DNA of 64,000 bases from Trinickia caryophylli (GCF_034424545.1 NZ_CP139971.1:682001-746000); one strand, 5' to 3'; numbered from the stretch's first letter, positions 26,750 to 35,554 are shown. The notes: a model not told the origin generated them from the letters alone. Numbers and translations are program-made.

Positions 26750-27094
26750 AGATGAAAAACAACACGTCGACACGGCACCTTCTCCGCCACTCAGGCATGA
26801 CCGCCGATCCGAACGAGTGCTTCGCATTTACGTCGCGCTCGTGCGAACTGCGCCTGCCTCACGCCCCAATAGCATCCCGGCATTGTCCGTTGCGCAGATA
26901 CGCGGCGATAGCCGCCCTGCGCCCGGCATTCCGTTCTTCGCGTATCTGAATACGCCGACGTTCGGAGCGCCGCGTCGGCAGCCAAGACGCAGTTCGACTT
27001 CTTGCAGTGCCCCGCAGCTTCGGCTGCATGGTAGTCCACGCCCGAAACCGTTCGGTCAGGGCTTTTATTTAGTCATCCTAACGGAGATATCGAA

Positions 27095-27265
27095 ATGCAA
27101 AGACTCATTGCACACGTCAAGCGGTTCGCGCGTGAAGACGAAGGCGCCACGATGGTCGAATACGGCTTGATGGTGGCACTTATCGCCATCGTTTGTATCA
27201 CGGCGGTGACCAGTATCGGCACCAATCTCAATCTGGTGTTCAGCGACATCGCGGCCAAGCTCTGA
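27095..27265 (+). CDS. flp: Flp-type pilin 1
   Basis: A 56-residue type IVb prepilin. The leader MQRLIAHVKRFAREDEG ends at the Gly before ATMVEY, the G/XXXXEY processing motif. A hydrophobic helix (GLMVALIAIVCITAVTSIG) and a short polar tail ending DIAAKL follow. ACGGAGAT precedes the ATG. It is nearly identical from the cleavage site onward to the next gene. It is the first of three pilins heading the tad operon, whose product is the adhesive Flp pilus. Confidence 0.92.
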   Translation: MQRLIAHVKRFAREDEGATMVEYGLMVALIAIVCITAVTSIGTNLNLVFSDIAAKL

Positions 27266-27359
27266 TATCGGAAGGCGGGCGAAGCGGCACCTTACCTTCG
27301 CCCGCGATCTGAATTCGTTCACCGCAGTAGTGGTACTCACCCATATCAAGGAGTCGATC

Positions 27360-27578
27360 ATGACCGCAGATCTCATGCAAATGGCAAAACGCAACATCTC
27401 GCGCTATCTGGCATCCGCAGCCGAAGGCGCAAAAACGCTCGTGCGCGACGAACAGGGCGCGACGATGGTCGAGTATGGATTGATGGTGGCGTTGATCGCC
27501 ATTGTCTGCATCACCGCGGTGACCAACATCGGCACGGACCTCAATCTGGTGTTCAGCGATATCGCAGCCAGCCTCTGA
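27360..27578 (+). CDS. flp: Flp-type pilin 2
   Basis: A 72-residue prepilin starting MTADLMQMAK, preceded by AAGGAG 7 nt before the ATG. The leader is about 16 residues longer than in pilin 1. From GATMVEYGLMVALIAIVCIT to the end it differs from pilin 1 at only a few positions (VTNIGTD versus VTSIGTN; ASL versus AKL). This indicates a recent tandem duplication with a divergent leader. It would be processed by the CpaA peptidase encoded at 27911. Confidence 0.92.
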   Translation: MTADLMQMAKRNISRYLASAAEGAKTLVRDEQGATMVEYGLMVALIAIVCITAVTNIGTDLNLVFSDIAASL

Positions 27579-27696
27579 TACGTGGGCATCGAACGATTCG
27601 TTCGCCCAGCATCGGTCCGTCGTCACGCATTGAAAAACGCGCGCACCGCCCGAGCGGTGCCGCACAAACCGTCAAAGTCTCATCGGGGAAATCAGA

Positions 27697-27882
27697 ATGC
27701 GGCCGCCAATCTCGTTCCTGTCGCGCCTGCTGCGTGAAGAGCGCGGCGCCACGCTCGTCGAATACGCGCTGATGGTCGCACTGATCGCGCTGGTGGCCTT
27801 CGGGAGCACCGTCGCCTTCGGCACGTCGCTGCAAGCGCTCTATCAGAACATCCTCGACGACATCGTCGCCGCATTGCCTTGA
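27697..27882 (+). CDS. flp: Flp-type pilin 3
   Basis: 61 residues, MRPPISFLSRLLREERG then ATLVEYALMVALIALVAFGS, with the G/XXXXEY cleavage motif. Past the helix the sequence (FGTSLQALYQNILDDIVAALP) differs from pilins 1 and 2, so this is an older paralogue and resembles the common Flp form. It lies 28 bp before cpaA. Confidence 0.92.
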   Translation: MRPPISFLSRLLREERGATLVEYALMVALIALVAFGSTVAFGTSLQALYQNILDDIVAALP

Positions 27883-27910
27883 CCCGACACGAGCCCGAAC
27901 GAGGTGCCCC

Positions 27911-28450
27911 ATGTTGCTGCCCGCACTCCCTCCCCAGCCGATTCCGCTTTGCGTCAGTGTGCTGGCCATCGCTGCCGCGAGCACGGACCTCGCCGCGCGC
28001 CGCATCCCGAATCCGCTGATCGTGCTCGGCCTCGCGGCCGCGCTCGCCGTGCGCCTCTGGCTCGAAGGCACGCTGCTCGGCGCCGGGCACTGGCTGGCAG
28101 GCGCATTGACGGGTTTTGCGCTGCTTATTCCACTTTATTTCATGCGTGGAACCTCGGCCGGCGACGTAAAGCTGCTGATGGCCATCGGCGCGTGGGTCGG
28201 GCCCGCCATGGTGGTCGAAATCACGCTCGCCGCGTTCGTCGTGGGCGGGATCTGGTCCATCGCCTTCATCGCGCGCGGCGGTCACACCGCACAGGTCCTC
28301 GCGAATCTGCGGCGGATGATACCGGGCCTCTCGCGCGCGGCTTACGCGAACGCTTCGGCATCCGATAGCAAGCGCGCATCGGTCGGCTCCATGCCCTACG
28401 GCGTCGCAATTGCGGCCGGCACCATCGGCATGCTGTTCGCCGCCGTGTAA
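27911..28450 (+). CDS. cpaA: Flp prepilin peptidase CpaA/TadV
   Basis: A 179-residue A24-family aspartic peptidase with several membrane helices. The catalytic aspartates are Asp26 in AASTDLAARRIPN and the Asp of RGTSAGDVKLLMAIG, the GxGD-type motif. It cleaves the leader of the three upstream pilins and probably of the TadE/TadG pseudopilins. Length fits the short TadV/CpaA class without an N-methylase domain. GAGG precedes the ATG. Confidence 0.9.
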   Translation: MLLPALPPQPIPLCVSVLAIAAASTDLAARRIPNPLIVLGLAAALAVRLWLEGTLLGAGHWLAGALTGFALLIPLYFMRGTSAGDVKLLMAIGAWVGPAMVVEITLAAFVVGGIWSIAFIARGGHTAQVLANLRRMIPGLSRAAYANASASDSKRASVGSMPYGVAIAAGTIGMLFAAV

Positions 28451-28512
28451 CGAAGCATGCAAACCACCGGCGCCGAACCGAAAGCTACGGACCGCAACAC
28501 GGGAGACCGAAC

Positions 28513-29913
28513 ATGAGCGAATGCAATATCGAAGCAAGCGAGGGCTCGCAGATCACCGATCCGACGCCCAGCGTCACGACGCCCGAGCGCCGTGGGCATG
28601 CGCGATCGCAGGCAAGCGCGCCGCGCTCGATCGAGGAGACGGGCCTGCCCGCCATTTTCATCGGGCGGCTCGTGCTCAAGTCGACCTGGTTGAACGGCAA
28701 ATCGAGCTTCGCCGACTTGTCGAGCCGGCACTGCTTGTCGGTCGCCGTACTCGAGGACATCCTGGCTTTCCTCGTGCGCGAACGTCTTGCGGAAATTACT
28801 CATCGTGGCGCGACGGACATCGACGTGCATTTCCGCCTCACCGAAGCGGGCCGCATCGTCGCGAAGGAAGCCATGGAACGGTGCAGCTATTGCGGCCCCG
28901 CCCCCGTTTCCTATCAGCAATATGTGTACGCCGTCGAGCAGCACTCCGTGCGCCGCCAGCGCATCAGGCAGCAGCAGGTACAGGAGAAGTTCGCCGGCCT
29001 GTGCATCGATTCGTCGCTACTCGATGCCGCCGCGGCTTCGCTCAACGCCGGCAAGCCGCTGATGCTCTACGGCCCGGCCGGCAGCGGCAAGACCTTCATT
29101 GCCGAGCGGCTCGGCCAGCTGCTGCAAGGCGACGTGCCCGTCCCGTACGCAATTTACGTCGGCGGCGAAATCGTGCAGCTCTACGATCCGCTTTTGCATC
29201 ACGACGCGCAGGATGCCGAAACGCTCATCGCCGACAAACGCTGGCGCCTGTGCCGCCGCCCAGTCGTGCTCTCTGGCGGCGAACTCACGCTCGATGCGCT
29301 CGACCTGCGTTACGACCCTGCCGCCGGCTTCTATCAAGCGCCGCCGCATATGAAAGCCAATATGGGCCTTTACGTCGTCGACGACCTCGGCCGCCAGCGC
29401 GTGGACGCGCAAGCGCTCCTCAACCGCTGGATCATGCCGCTCGATCGCAGCGTCGATCTCTTCACGCTGCAATCGGGCATGCGCTTTTCGGCCCCCTTCG
29501 ACGTGTGGCCGGTCTTCTCGACGAATCTCGATCCAGCCGCGATCGGCGACGAAGCGTTCCTGCGCCGGCTCGGCTCCAAGCTCTTCGTCGGCCCGATGGC
29601 GATCGACCACTACCACGCCGTCTTCGATGCCTGCAGCACTTCGTTCGGGCTCCATACGACCGACGCCGCGTTCGCGTATCTGCTCGACGAACTGCACGGC
29701 GCGAGCGGCAAGCCATTGATGGCCTGCTACCCGCGCGATTTGCTGAGCCTCGTCAGCGCCTCGGCCGAGTATCGGAACACACCGCGCGAAGTGACCCCGC
29801 AGGCGTTGCTCGAAGCGTGGCACGCCTACTTCGGCTCGAACGCCCAATTGGGCGGTACTCACCCGTTCACGTCCTCCGCCCGGAAAGCGGGCAGACGGCT
29901 TGCCGCCGGCTAA
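28513..29913 (+). CDS. Winged-helix/AAA ATPase of the tad locus, role unknown
   Basis: 466 residues. Residues about 45-120 (GLPAIFIGRLVLKSTWLNGK... LSVAVLEDILAFLVRERLAE) read as a winged-helix domain, with a CSYCG pair just after it. From about residue 170 an AAA-type ATPase begins: LMLYGPAGSGKTFIAERLG is Walker A, MGLYVVDDLGRQRVDAQALL covers Walker B, and VFSTNLDP is sensor I. It sits between cpaA and cpaB on the same strand, so co-expression is likely, yet it is not one of the core tad proteins (TadA and TadZ are present separately). It might remodel the pilus machine or regulate it. Confidence 0.75.
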   Translation: MSECNIEASEGSQITDPTPSVTTPERRGHARSQASAPRSIEETGLPAIFIGRLVLKSTWLNGKSSFADLSSRHCLSVAVLEDILAFLVRERLAEITHRGATDIDVHFRLTEAGRIVAKEAMERCSYCGPAPVSYQQYVYAVEQHSVRRQRIRQQQVQEKFAGLCIDSSLLDAAAASLNAGKPLMLYGPAGSGKTFIAERLGQLLQGDVPVPYAIYVGGEIVQLYDPLLHHDAQDAETLIADKRWRLCRRPVVLSGGELTLDALDLRYDPAAGFYQAPPHMKANMGLYVVDDLGRQRVDAQALLNRWIMPLDRSVDLFTLQSGMRFSAPFDVWPVFSTNLDPAAIGDEAFLRRLGSKLFVGPMAIDHYHAVFDACSTSFGLHTTDAAFAYLLDELHGASGKPLMACYPRDLLSLVSASAEYRNTPREVTPQALLEAWHAYFGSNAQLGGTHPFTSSARKAGRRLAAG

Positions 29914-29949
29914 GCAGCCGGTATTTCACGATTCGTTAGGAGTCCTACC

Positions 29950-30795
29950 ATGAAAAGCAGTCGCGCTCTCATCATGCTGGCGACAGCCATGCTGGCCGGC
30001 CTCGCGGCCGTCGTATTCGCCTCGCGCTGGCTCATGAACACGTCGTCGGCAGCCGTGACGCCCGTGGCCGTGGCCGTCGACGACATCAATCTCGGCCAAC
30101 CGCTCAACACGAACCTGATTCGCGTCGTCAACTGGCCGACGGGCAGCGTGCCGCCCGGCACCTTCTCCGATCCGAAGTTGCTGCAAGGCCGTGTCGTCAA
30201 ATCGAGTCTCACGCGCGGCGAGCCGGTGCTCGAATCGAAGCTCTCGCCGGCAGGCACGAAAGGCGGACTTTCCGCCGTCATCAACAAGGGCGACCGCGCC
30301 ATCACCGTGCGCGTGAACGATGTGGTCGGCGTGGCGGGGTTCGCTCTGCCGGGGAACTACGTCGACGTCATCGTCAACACGCAGGCGCCGGGCTCCACCA
30401 ACGATCAACACAGCATTTCCAAGATCGTGCTCGAAAAGATCCTGGTGCTCGCCGTCGCTCAGCAGGTAAGCCGAGACGACACTCAGCCGAAGGTGGTCAA
30501 CGCGGTCACGCTCGAGGTCTCGCCCGACCAGGCCGAGAAGCTCGACTTGGCGCGCAGTGTCGGCACGCTTTCGCTCGTGCTGCGCAATCAGGTGGATACG
30601 GCGTCGCTCGAAACGAAGGGCGCAACCAAAACGACGCTGCTCGGCCAGCCGGCCGCACCTGTGGCCGCCTCGGCGCCCGCGGCCGCGCCGGCCAAACCGA
30701 AGCGCGTTCACTACGCGGCCGCGCCGCGTGCCGAGGCGAAGCGCGACTGCGTGGGCGTGCTGTCGGGCATCTCGGGCGGCATGGAATGTTTCTAG
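29950..30795 (+). CDS. cpaB: Flp pilus assembly protein CpaB/RcpC
   Basis: 281 residues. An N-terminal membrane anchor (ALIMLATAMLAGLAAVVFASRWL) is followed by a SAF domain (VAVAVDDINLGQPLNTNLIRVVNWP) and the RcpC domain (VINKGDRAITVRVNDVVGVAGFALPGNYVDVI). The C-terminal 60 residues are Ala/Pro/Lys-rich and end with two cysteines (KRDCVGVLSGISGGMECF). CpaB links the secretin to the inner-membrane platform and may contact peptidoglycan. The ribosome site is AGGAG before the ATG. Confidence 0.9.
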   Translation: MKSSRALIMLATAMLAGLAAVVFASRWLMNTSSAAVTPVAVAVDDINLGQPLNTNLIRVVNWPTGSVPPGTFSDPKLLQGRVVKSSLTRGEPVLESKLSPAGTKGGLSAVINKGDRAITVRVNDVVGVAGFALPGNYVDVIVNTQAPGSTNDQHSISKIVLEKILVLAVAQQVSRDDTQPKVVNAVTLEVSPDQAEKLDLARSVGTLSLVLRNQVDTASLETKGATKTTLLGQPAAPVAASAPAAAPAKPKRVHYAAAPRAEAKRDCVGVLSGISGGMECF

Positions 30796-30902
30796 TGTCG
30801 GCGTGACCGAGCAAACGAATCGAACGTTTCATTCGCGCGGTCCGAACAAGACGGCATCAAGGATGGACGAAGTACAGGCATCACAACCCGGGGGGGCAAC
30901 AA

Positions 30903-32885
30903 ATGAACACCGAATCGAAATCAATTTCACAGCGCGCGCCGCGACGCGGCCTGCGCAACAGCGCGCTGGTCGCGGCCCTGGTGGCAGCGGGCCTCGCCAG
31001 CGCCGCGCCGGGCCATGCGCAGGACCTGAGAGGCGCGGCCGTGCCGGCGGCCGTCAAAGCAGGCGCGCCCATGCAGATGACAATCAGCATGGCGCCTGTG
31101 CCCGCCGCGGCCGCCGCGGCAGCCGCAGCGCAGTCGGCCGCACTGCGCGGGCCCAACTGCAAGGGCGACGTCAGCGCGCAAAGCAACGTCGAGGTGCCCG
31201 TCGGCAAGTCGACCCTCGTACAGCTCGCCGAACCGACGCGCAACCGCACCGTCGGCAATCCGGCGGTGGTCATGGCCACGCTCGTATCGCCGCGCACGCT
31301 TTATCTCGTGGGCATGTCTGTCGGCACGACGAACATGATCGTGCAAGGCGCGAGCGGCAATTGCCAGGTCATCGACGTCATCGTCGGCATCGACTCGAAC
31401 GGCCTGCAGCAATCGCTGATGCAATTGATGCCCGAGGAGCGCGGCATTCGCGTATCCACGGCCGCGGGCAATCTCGTCCTCGGCGGGCACGTGACGAGCG
31501 CGCAGGCAGCGCAACAAGCGATGGAAATCGCGCGCGCCTATGCGAACAGCCAGCCGAGCCAGACCTCGCAATCGAGCACGTCGAATCCGGGAGGCGGCGC
31601 CGGCAGCGTGAGCGAGCAATTCTCGAGCACGAGTGCAGGCTCGAACATCATCAATATGATGACGGTCGATTCGCCGCAGCAGGTCATGCTCGAGGTCAAG
31701 GTGGCCGAGGTATCGAAAACGCTCATCGATCAGCTCGGCTCGTCGCTGAACCTGCAGGGCGGATTCGGCTCCTGGACGGGGGCGCTCGTCAGCAGCCTGC
31801 TCACCGGTGCGCAGACCATCATCGCCGGCGCCAAGTCGAACAAGCTCCCGCTCTCGGCGGCCATCGACGCGCAAAAGACAGACGAACTGACGAAGATTCT
31901 CGCCGAGCCAAACCTCGTCACGATCAGCGGGCAGGAAGCGTCGTTCCTCGCCGGCGGGAAAGTCTTCATCCCCGTGCCGCAGAGCAATACCACGGGCAGC
32001 ATGACGATCACGCTGCAGGAGGAAGAGTTCGGCGTGGGCCTCAAGTTCACCCCGACCGTGCTCGCCAACGGGCGGATCAACCTCAAGGTCGCCCCGGAGG
32101 TATCGCAGCTCTCCCCCACCGGCGTGACCGTGAGCGCGACGGGCGCGAACACGTCCGCGATCCTGCCGCTCATCACGACGCGGCGAGCCTCGACGACGGT
32201 GCAAATGAACGACGGCGAATCGTTCGCGATCGGTGGGCTCATCAGCAACAACATCACCGGCGCGCTCAAGGCATTCCCGGGGCTCGGCGAGTTGCCCGTC
32301 ATCGGCACGCTGCTGCGCAGCACCTCGTTCCAGCAAGACCGCACGGAACTGGTCTTCATCGTCACGCCGCACCTCGTCAAGCCTCTGCCGGCCGGCGGCT
32401 ATCCGCTGCCGACCGATAGCTTCACGCGCGCGAACGAACTCGATGTCTATGCCACCGGCAACATGGAAGGCCGCGGAGCGGCGCGGCCGAACTCGCGCGC
32501 GCCGGGCAATGCAGCCACCCAGCCGCCCGCCCGACTGCCCGCGCCGTCGGTGCCGCAATCGAACGCGCCCGCAACCGATGCGGCGCCTCCCCCGCGTATG
32601 CCGGCCACACCCGTCGAGACGACGCACGAACCGAAAGACCCGTCGCGCGAAGCCCCGGCGCCCGCCGTGGCAACGCCGGTGCCGGACGTACCGAGCGCCA
32701 CCGTCACGCCGCTGCCCGCGGCGCAACCCGTACCCGAGAGGCAAACGGCGGCGCCCACACCGGCGGCTCCCGACCCGCAGGCCGAACGCGTGGCCCGCAT
32801 CGAGGCAGCGGCAATGCGTATCGCCGCGCGCGAAAACCGGCCCAACCCGATCTGGGGCTCCGCCAACGATCCGATCCGTCAGTGA
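30903..32885 (+). CDS. cpaC: Flp pilus secretin CpaC/RcpA with extended Pro-rich tail
   Basis: 660 residues. Signal peptide to about GHAQ; then the N-terminal pilus-formation domain (NVEVPVGKSTLVQLAEPTRN... GNCQVIDVIVGID), a BON-like segment and the secretin core (VMLEVKVAEVSKTLIDQLG; EFGVGLKFTPTVLANGRINL; FAIGGLISNNITGALKAFPG; LPVIGTLLRS; ELVFIVTPHLV). It forms the outer-membrane channel. After PHLVKPL a roughly 150-residue Pro/Ala/Thr-rich tail follows, longer than typical CpaC, ending NPIWGSANDPIRQ. The next gene encodes a small lipoprotein that may act as pilotin. Confidence 0.92.
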   Translation: MNTESKSISQRAPRRGLRNSALVAALVAAGLASAAPGHAQDLRGAAVPAAVKAGAPMQMTISMAPVPAAAAAAAAAQSAALRGPNCKGDVSAQSNVEVPVGKSTLVQLAEPTRNRTVGNPAVVMATLVSPRTLYLVGMSVGTTNMIVQGASGNCQVIDVIVGIDSNGLQQSLMQLMPEERGIRVSTAAGNLVLGGHVTSAQAAQQAMEIARAYANSQPSQTSQSSTSNPGGGAGSVSEQFSSTSAGSNIINMMTVDSPQQVMLEVKVAEVSKTLIDQLGSSLNLQGGFGSWTGALVSSLLTGAQTIIAGAKSNKLPLSAAIDAQKTDELTKILAEPNLVTISGQEASFLAGGKVFIPVPQSNTTGSMTITLQEEEFGVGLKFTPTVLANGRINLKVAPEVSQLSPTGVTVSATGANTSAILPLITTRRASTTVQMNDGESFAIGGLISNNITGALKAFPGLGELPVIGTLLRSTSFQQDRTELVFIVTPHLVKPLPAGGYPLPTDSFTRANELDVYATGNMEGRGAARPNSRAPGNAATQPPARLPAPSVPQSNAPATDAAPPPRMPATPVETTHEPKDPSREAPAPAVATPVPDVPSATVTPLPAAQPVPERQTAAPTPAAPDPQAERVARIEAAAMRIAARENRPNPIWGSANDPIRQ

Positions 32886-32908
32886 CGCGATATCGAAAGG
32901 GAATCATC

Positions 32909-33223
32909 ATGAAACGCCAACACATTCATTATCTGCGGCGCACGCTCGCCCTCGCCCCGATCTGCGCCGCGCTGGGCGGCTGCATGACGAGCACGCCGAT
33001 CTGGGACGCGCACTTCGGCGAAGCGGTCAGGGCGGTGACCGCTTCGCAGGTCATCGATCCGCAAGCGGCCGAGCGCAACCCATCGAAGCCCGGCATGGAC
33101 GGCACGGCTGCGGTATCGGCCATGCGGACCTACGACAAGTCGTTCGTGGCACCTGGCCGCACCGCCAATCCGTTCGTCATCGGCATCGGCACGGGCAGCG
33201 GCACGGGCTCGAGCGGTCAATAA
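32909..33223 (+). CDS. Small tad-locus lipoprotein (CpaD-position)
   Basis: 104 residues: MKRQHIHYLRRTLALAPICA then lipobox LGGC (Cys about residue 26). The mature part has DAHFGEAVRAVTASQVIDP and ends in a Gly/Ser-rich tail (IGTGSGTGSSGQ). In betaproteobacterial tad loci a short lipoprotein commonly follows the secretin and may help its assembly. It is about half the length of Caulobacter CpaD, so I do not assign that name firmly. The ATG at 32909 is chosen over an in-frame one 27 nt upstream that overlaps cpaC. Confidence 0.8.
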   Translation: MKRQHIHYLRRTLALAPICAALGGCMTSTPIWDAHFGEAVRAVTASQVIDPQAAERNPSKPGMDGTAAVSAMRTYDKSFVAPGRTANPFVIGIGTGSGTGSSGQ

Positions 33224-33246
33224 CGTGCAAGCACGCGGAGGGGATC

Positions 33247-34497
33247 ATGCGTCGCAACACTCTGTCGCATTCGCGCATGAAGGCGCGCCGCAACGAGCGG
33301 GGCGCCATCGCGATCATGGTGGCGCTGGCGATCGTCGCGCTTATCGGGTTCGTCGGGCTCGCACTCGATCTCGGCAAGCTCTACGTCGTCAAAAGCGAGT
33401 TGCAAAACAGTGCCGATTCCTGCGCGCTGGCCGCGGCACGCGATTTGACGGGCGCGACGATCGACCTCTCCGTGCCCGAGGCGGCCGGCATTACCGCCGG
33501 CCATCTCAACTACGCGTTCTTCCAGGACTCGCCGGTGCAACTGCAGACCGACAGCAACGTCCTCTTCAGCGATTCGCTGACCAACGCGTTTCTGCCGAAA
33601 AGCGCGGTCACGTCGCCATCGACGATCAAGTACGTCAAGTGCACGACGTCGCTCGCCAATATCCCGAACTGGTTCATGCAGGTGCTGAACATGTTGCCGG
33701 GTGCCTCGGTTGCGAACGCCGCCGTCTCCGCATTCGCCGTGGCGACGATCAGCCCGGCGCAAACGACTTGTGCGATTCCCGTGTTCATCTGCAAGGCAGG
33801 CACGCAGGTGAACCCTCCGATCGCTGGGCAGAGCTATGCCGTTGGCGACTGGATCGGCTCGAAAGACGGCTCGCCGCCCTCCTATGGCCCCGGCAATTTC
33901 GGCTGGGCCGCACTCGACGGCAGCAACAGCGCCGTAGCCGTGCGCAACCAGCTGACGGGCAACTATTGCAGCCTTCCGGCGACCGGATCGAGCGTCGGCA
34001 CGCCGGGCAACAAGATGACGGACTCGGGCGCATGGAATACGAGGTTCGGCATCTACCAAAACCCCTACGATCAAGCGAGCGGCACGCCCGATTTCACGGG
34101 ATGGACTTACAACCCGACCACCTGGTTGCCTGGACGCGACGCCTACAGCAACTTCGTGACGAAGCGGGCGGCGTTTGCGGGCTACCAGGGCGATGCAACC
34201 ACGCAGATCACCACGGCCGGCTCGTCGTCGTCGACCGTCTACACGGCGGGCGCCGATCGCCGGCTCGCGCTGGCGCCCGAGGTCGATTGCACGCTGCTGC
34301 TTTCGGGCCACTCCGCGCCGATCCTCTGGTGGGATTGCGTGCTCATGCTCGACCCGATGGAAAAAGGCGGCAATCCGGGCCCCGTGCACCTCGAATACCG
34401 CGGCAAGTCCACCGATGCATCCGTGCCATGCGCGACGCACGGCATACCCGGCAACAGCAATTCGGTTGGCCCGCTGGTGCCCGTCCTTGTGCAATGA
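33247..34497 (+). CDS. tadG: TadG-like pseudopilin/pilus-associated protein
   Basis: 416 residues, start set by CGGAGGGG before ATG 33247. The N-terminus RRNERGAIAIMVALAIVALIGFVGLALDLGKLYVVKSELQN-type sequence is the TadG/Flp-associated signature: one membrane helix followed by a helix with QNSADSCALAAARDL. The long extracytoplasmic domain has at least eight cysteines, suggesting disulfides, and repeats of Gly/Ser/Asn. TadG proteins are secreted or anchored minor components required for Flp pilus biogenesis. The upstream open frame overlapping cpaC is not used. Confidence 0.88.
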   Translation: MRRNTLSHSRMKARRNERGAIAIMVALAIVALIGFVGLALDLGKLYVVKSELQNSADSCALAAARDLTGATIDLSVPEAAGITAGHLNYAFFQDSPVQLQTDSNVLFSDSLTNAFLPKSAVTSPSTIKYVKCTTSLANIPNWFMQVLNMLPGASVANAAVSAFAVATISPAQTTCAIPVFICKAGTQVNPPIAGQSYAVGDWIGSKDGSPPSYGPGNFGWAALDGSNSAVAVRNQLTGNYCSLPATGSSVGTPGNKMTDSGAWNTRFGIYQNPYDQASGTPDFTGWTYNPTTWLPGRDAYSNFVTKRAAFAGYQGDATTQITTAGSSSSTVYTAGADRRLALAPEVDCTLLLSGHSAPILWWDCVLMLDPMEKGGNPGPVHLEYRGKSTDASVPCATHGIPGNSNSVGPLVPVLVQ

Positions 34498-34508
34498 GCG
34501 AGGCGATC

Positions 34509-35045
34509 ATGATGATGCATCCGTTCAAGTCGAGACTGCGCAAACGCCAGCAGGGCGCGGCCGTGGTGGAGTTCGCCATCGTGCTGATTCCGCTGATCGT
34601 GCTCGTGATGGGTGTGGCCGAGTTCGGCCATGCGATCTACCAGTACGAGGCGTTGACGAAGGGTACGCGCAACGCCGCGCGCTATCTGTCGACCTATCTG
34701 CCCGGCGATCCGGCCTATCCGAAAGCCGCCGCGCAGTGCCTGGCCGTTTATGGCAACGCAGCGTGCACCGGCAGCGCGCTCGTGGACGGTCTCACGACCT
34801 CGATGGTCGTCGTCTGCGATGCCGCGAACACGGCCGACTGCGCGGACTCGAGCGACCCGCCGCAATTCGCGAACGTGGCGACCTACGACACGAATAACGG
34901 CGCGCCGGGCGGCACGCAGTCAGGCAGCATCAATCTGGTCGAAGTGAAGATCAAAGGCTTCCCCTATACGCCGATCGAGCCGTTTTTCCAGCTCTCGCCC
35001 TTCAACTTCGGCAACATCGTTACCGTAATGAGGCAAGTGTCATGA
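34509..35045 (+). CDS. tadE: TadE-like pseudopilin 1
   Basis: About 178 residues with the TadE signature QGAAVVEFAIVLIPLIVLVMGVAEFG followed by ALTKGTRNAARYLS. Met 34509 lies 5 nt after GAGG, matching the start spacing of its neighbours; ATG 34494, which overlaps the tadG stop, would add five residues. The periplasmic part carries cysteine pairs and ends in a hydrophobic NFGNIVTVMRQ. It is likely processed by CpaA at the residue before AAVVE. Its stop overlaps the next gene by 4 nt. Confidence 0.87.
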   Translation: MMMHPFKSRLRKRQQGAAVVEFAIVLIPLIVLVMGVAEFGHAIYQYEALTKGTRNAARYLSTYLPGDPAYPKAAAQCLAVYGNAACTGSALVDGLTTSMVVVCDAANTADCADSSDPPQFANVATYDTNNGAPGGTQSGSINLVEVKIKGFPYTPIEPFFQLSPFNFGNIVTVMRQVS

Positions 35046-35524
35046 ACACGCGCGCACGTCGGGTCCGGTTGGCGCGCCGGCCCCGCCACAGCCTTCGCAA
35101 TGTCCGCGGCGCGGCGATCGTCGAGTTCGCCATCGTCGCGGCCGTGTTCTGCATACTGCTCGTCGGCGTATTCGAGTTCGCCCGCGTGCTGTATTACTGG
35201 AACACCGCCAGCGAGGCCGTTCGCCTCGGCGCGCGCACCGCCGTCGTATGCGATGCGGACGCCGCATTCGTCAAGACGAAGATGGCGGATCTGCTGCCGC
35301 TGCTGCAGTCGTCGAACGTCAATCTCAGCTATGCGCCTTCGGGCTGCGACTCGGATCCCGACACGGCCCGCGACAGCTGCACGTTCGTGACGGTAAGCGT
35401 CACCGGCGTCAGCGTGCAGACGATGATTCCGTTCGTGCCCCTGACGCTCACCATGCCGCCGCTCGCCACGACGCTGCCGCGCGAAAGCCTGCGCACGTCG
35501 ACCGGCGGGACGGTCTGTCAATAA
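35042..35524 (+). CDS. TadE/TadF-like pseudopilin 2
   Basis: 160 residues: basic N-terminus, then RGAAIVEFAIVAAVFCILLV and FARVLYYWNTASEAVRLGAR, the TadE-like block. It ends TGGTVCQ. Translation is coupled to the preceding TadE by an ATGA overlap. By position it could be the TadF counterpart; the two TadE-like proteins probably form a heteromeric pseudopilus. Confidence 0.87.
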   Translation: MNTRARRVRLARRPRHSLRNVRGAAIVEFAIVAAVFCILLVGVFEFARVLYYWNTASEAVRLGARTAVVCDADAAFVKTKMADLLPLLQSSNVNLSYAPSGCDSDPDTARDSCTFVTVSVTGVSVQTMIPFVPLTLTMPPLATTLPRESLRTSTGGTVCQ

Positions 35525-35554
35525 CGTTTCAACGTTCGATAGCGTGCTTCCATC

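Larger units (their letters stand above)
26004..27094. other. Long non-coding interval between the glycosyltransferases and the tad operon
   Basis: 1,091 bp between two divergent units. The left part should carry the glycosyltransferase promoter and the right part the flp promoter. The middle (26617-26750) holds three separate inverted repeats, listed individually. A GCAGC-TTCG-GCTGC hairpin (27014-27027) lies in the presumed flp leader. A 65-codon open frame at 26752 does not look like a protein. No RNA family was recognised. Confidence 0.5.

Noticed and set aside
26690-26760. Possible c-di-GMP (GEMM) riboswitch before the pilus operon
   Set aside because: The conserved GEMM core sequences could not be found; only generic hairpins are visible.
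26752-26949. 65-codon open frame after the hairpin cluster
   Set aside because: Starts after a purine-rich stretch, but the product is Arg/Ser/Cys-rich without motif; more likely leader DNA.
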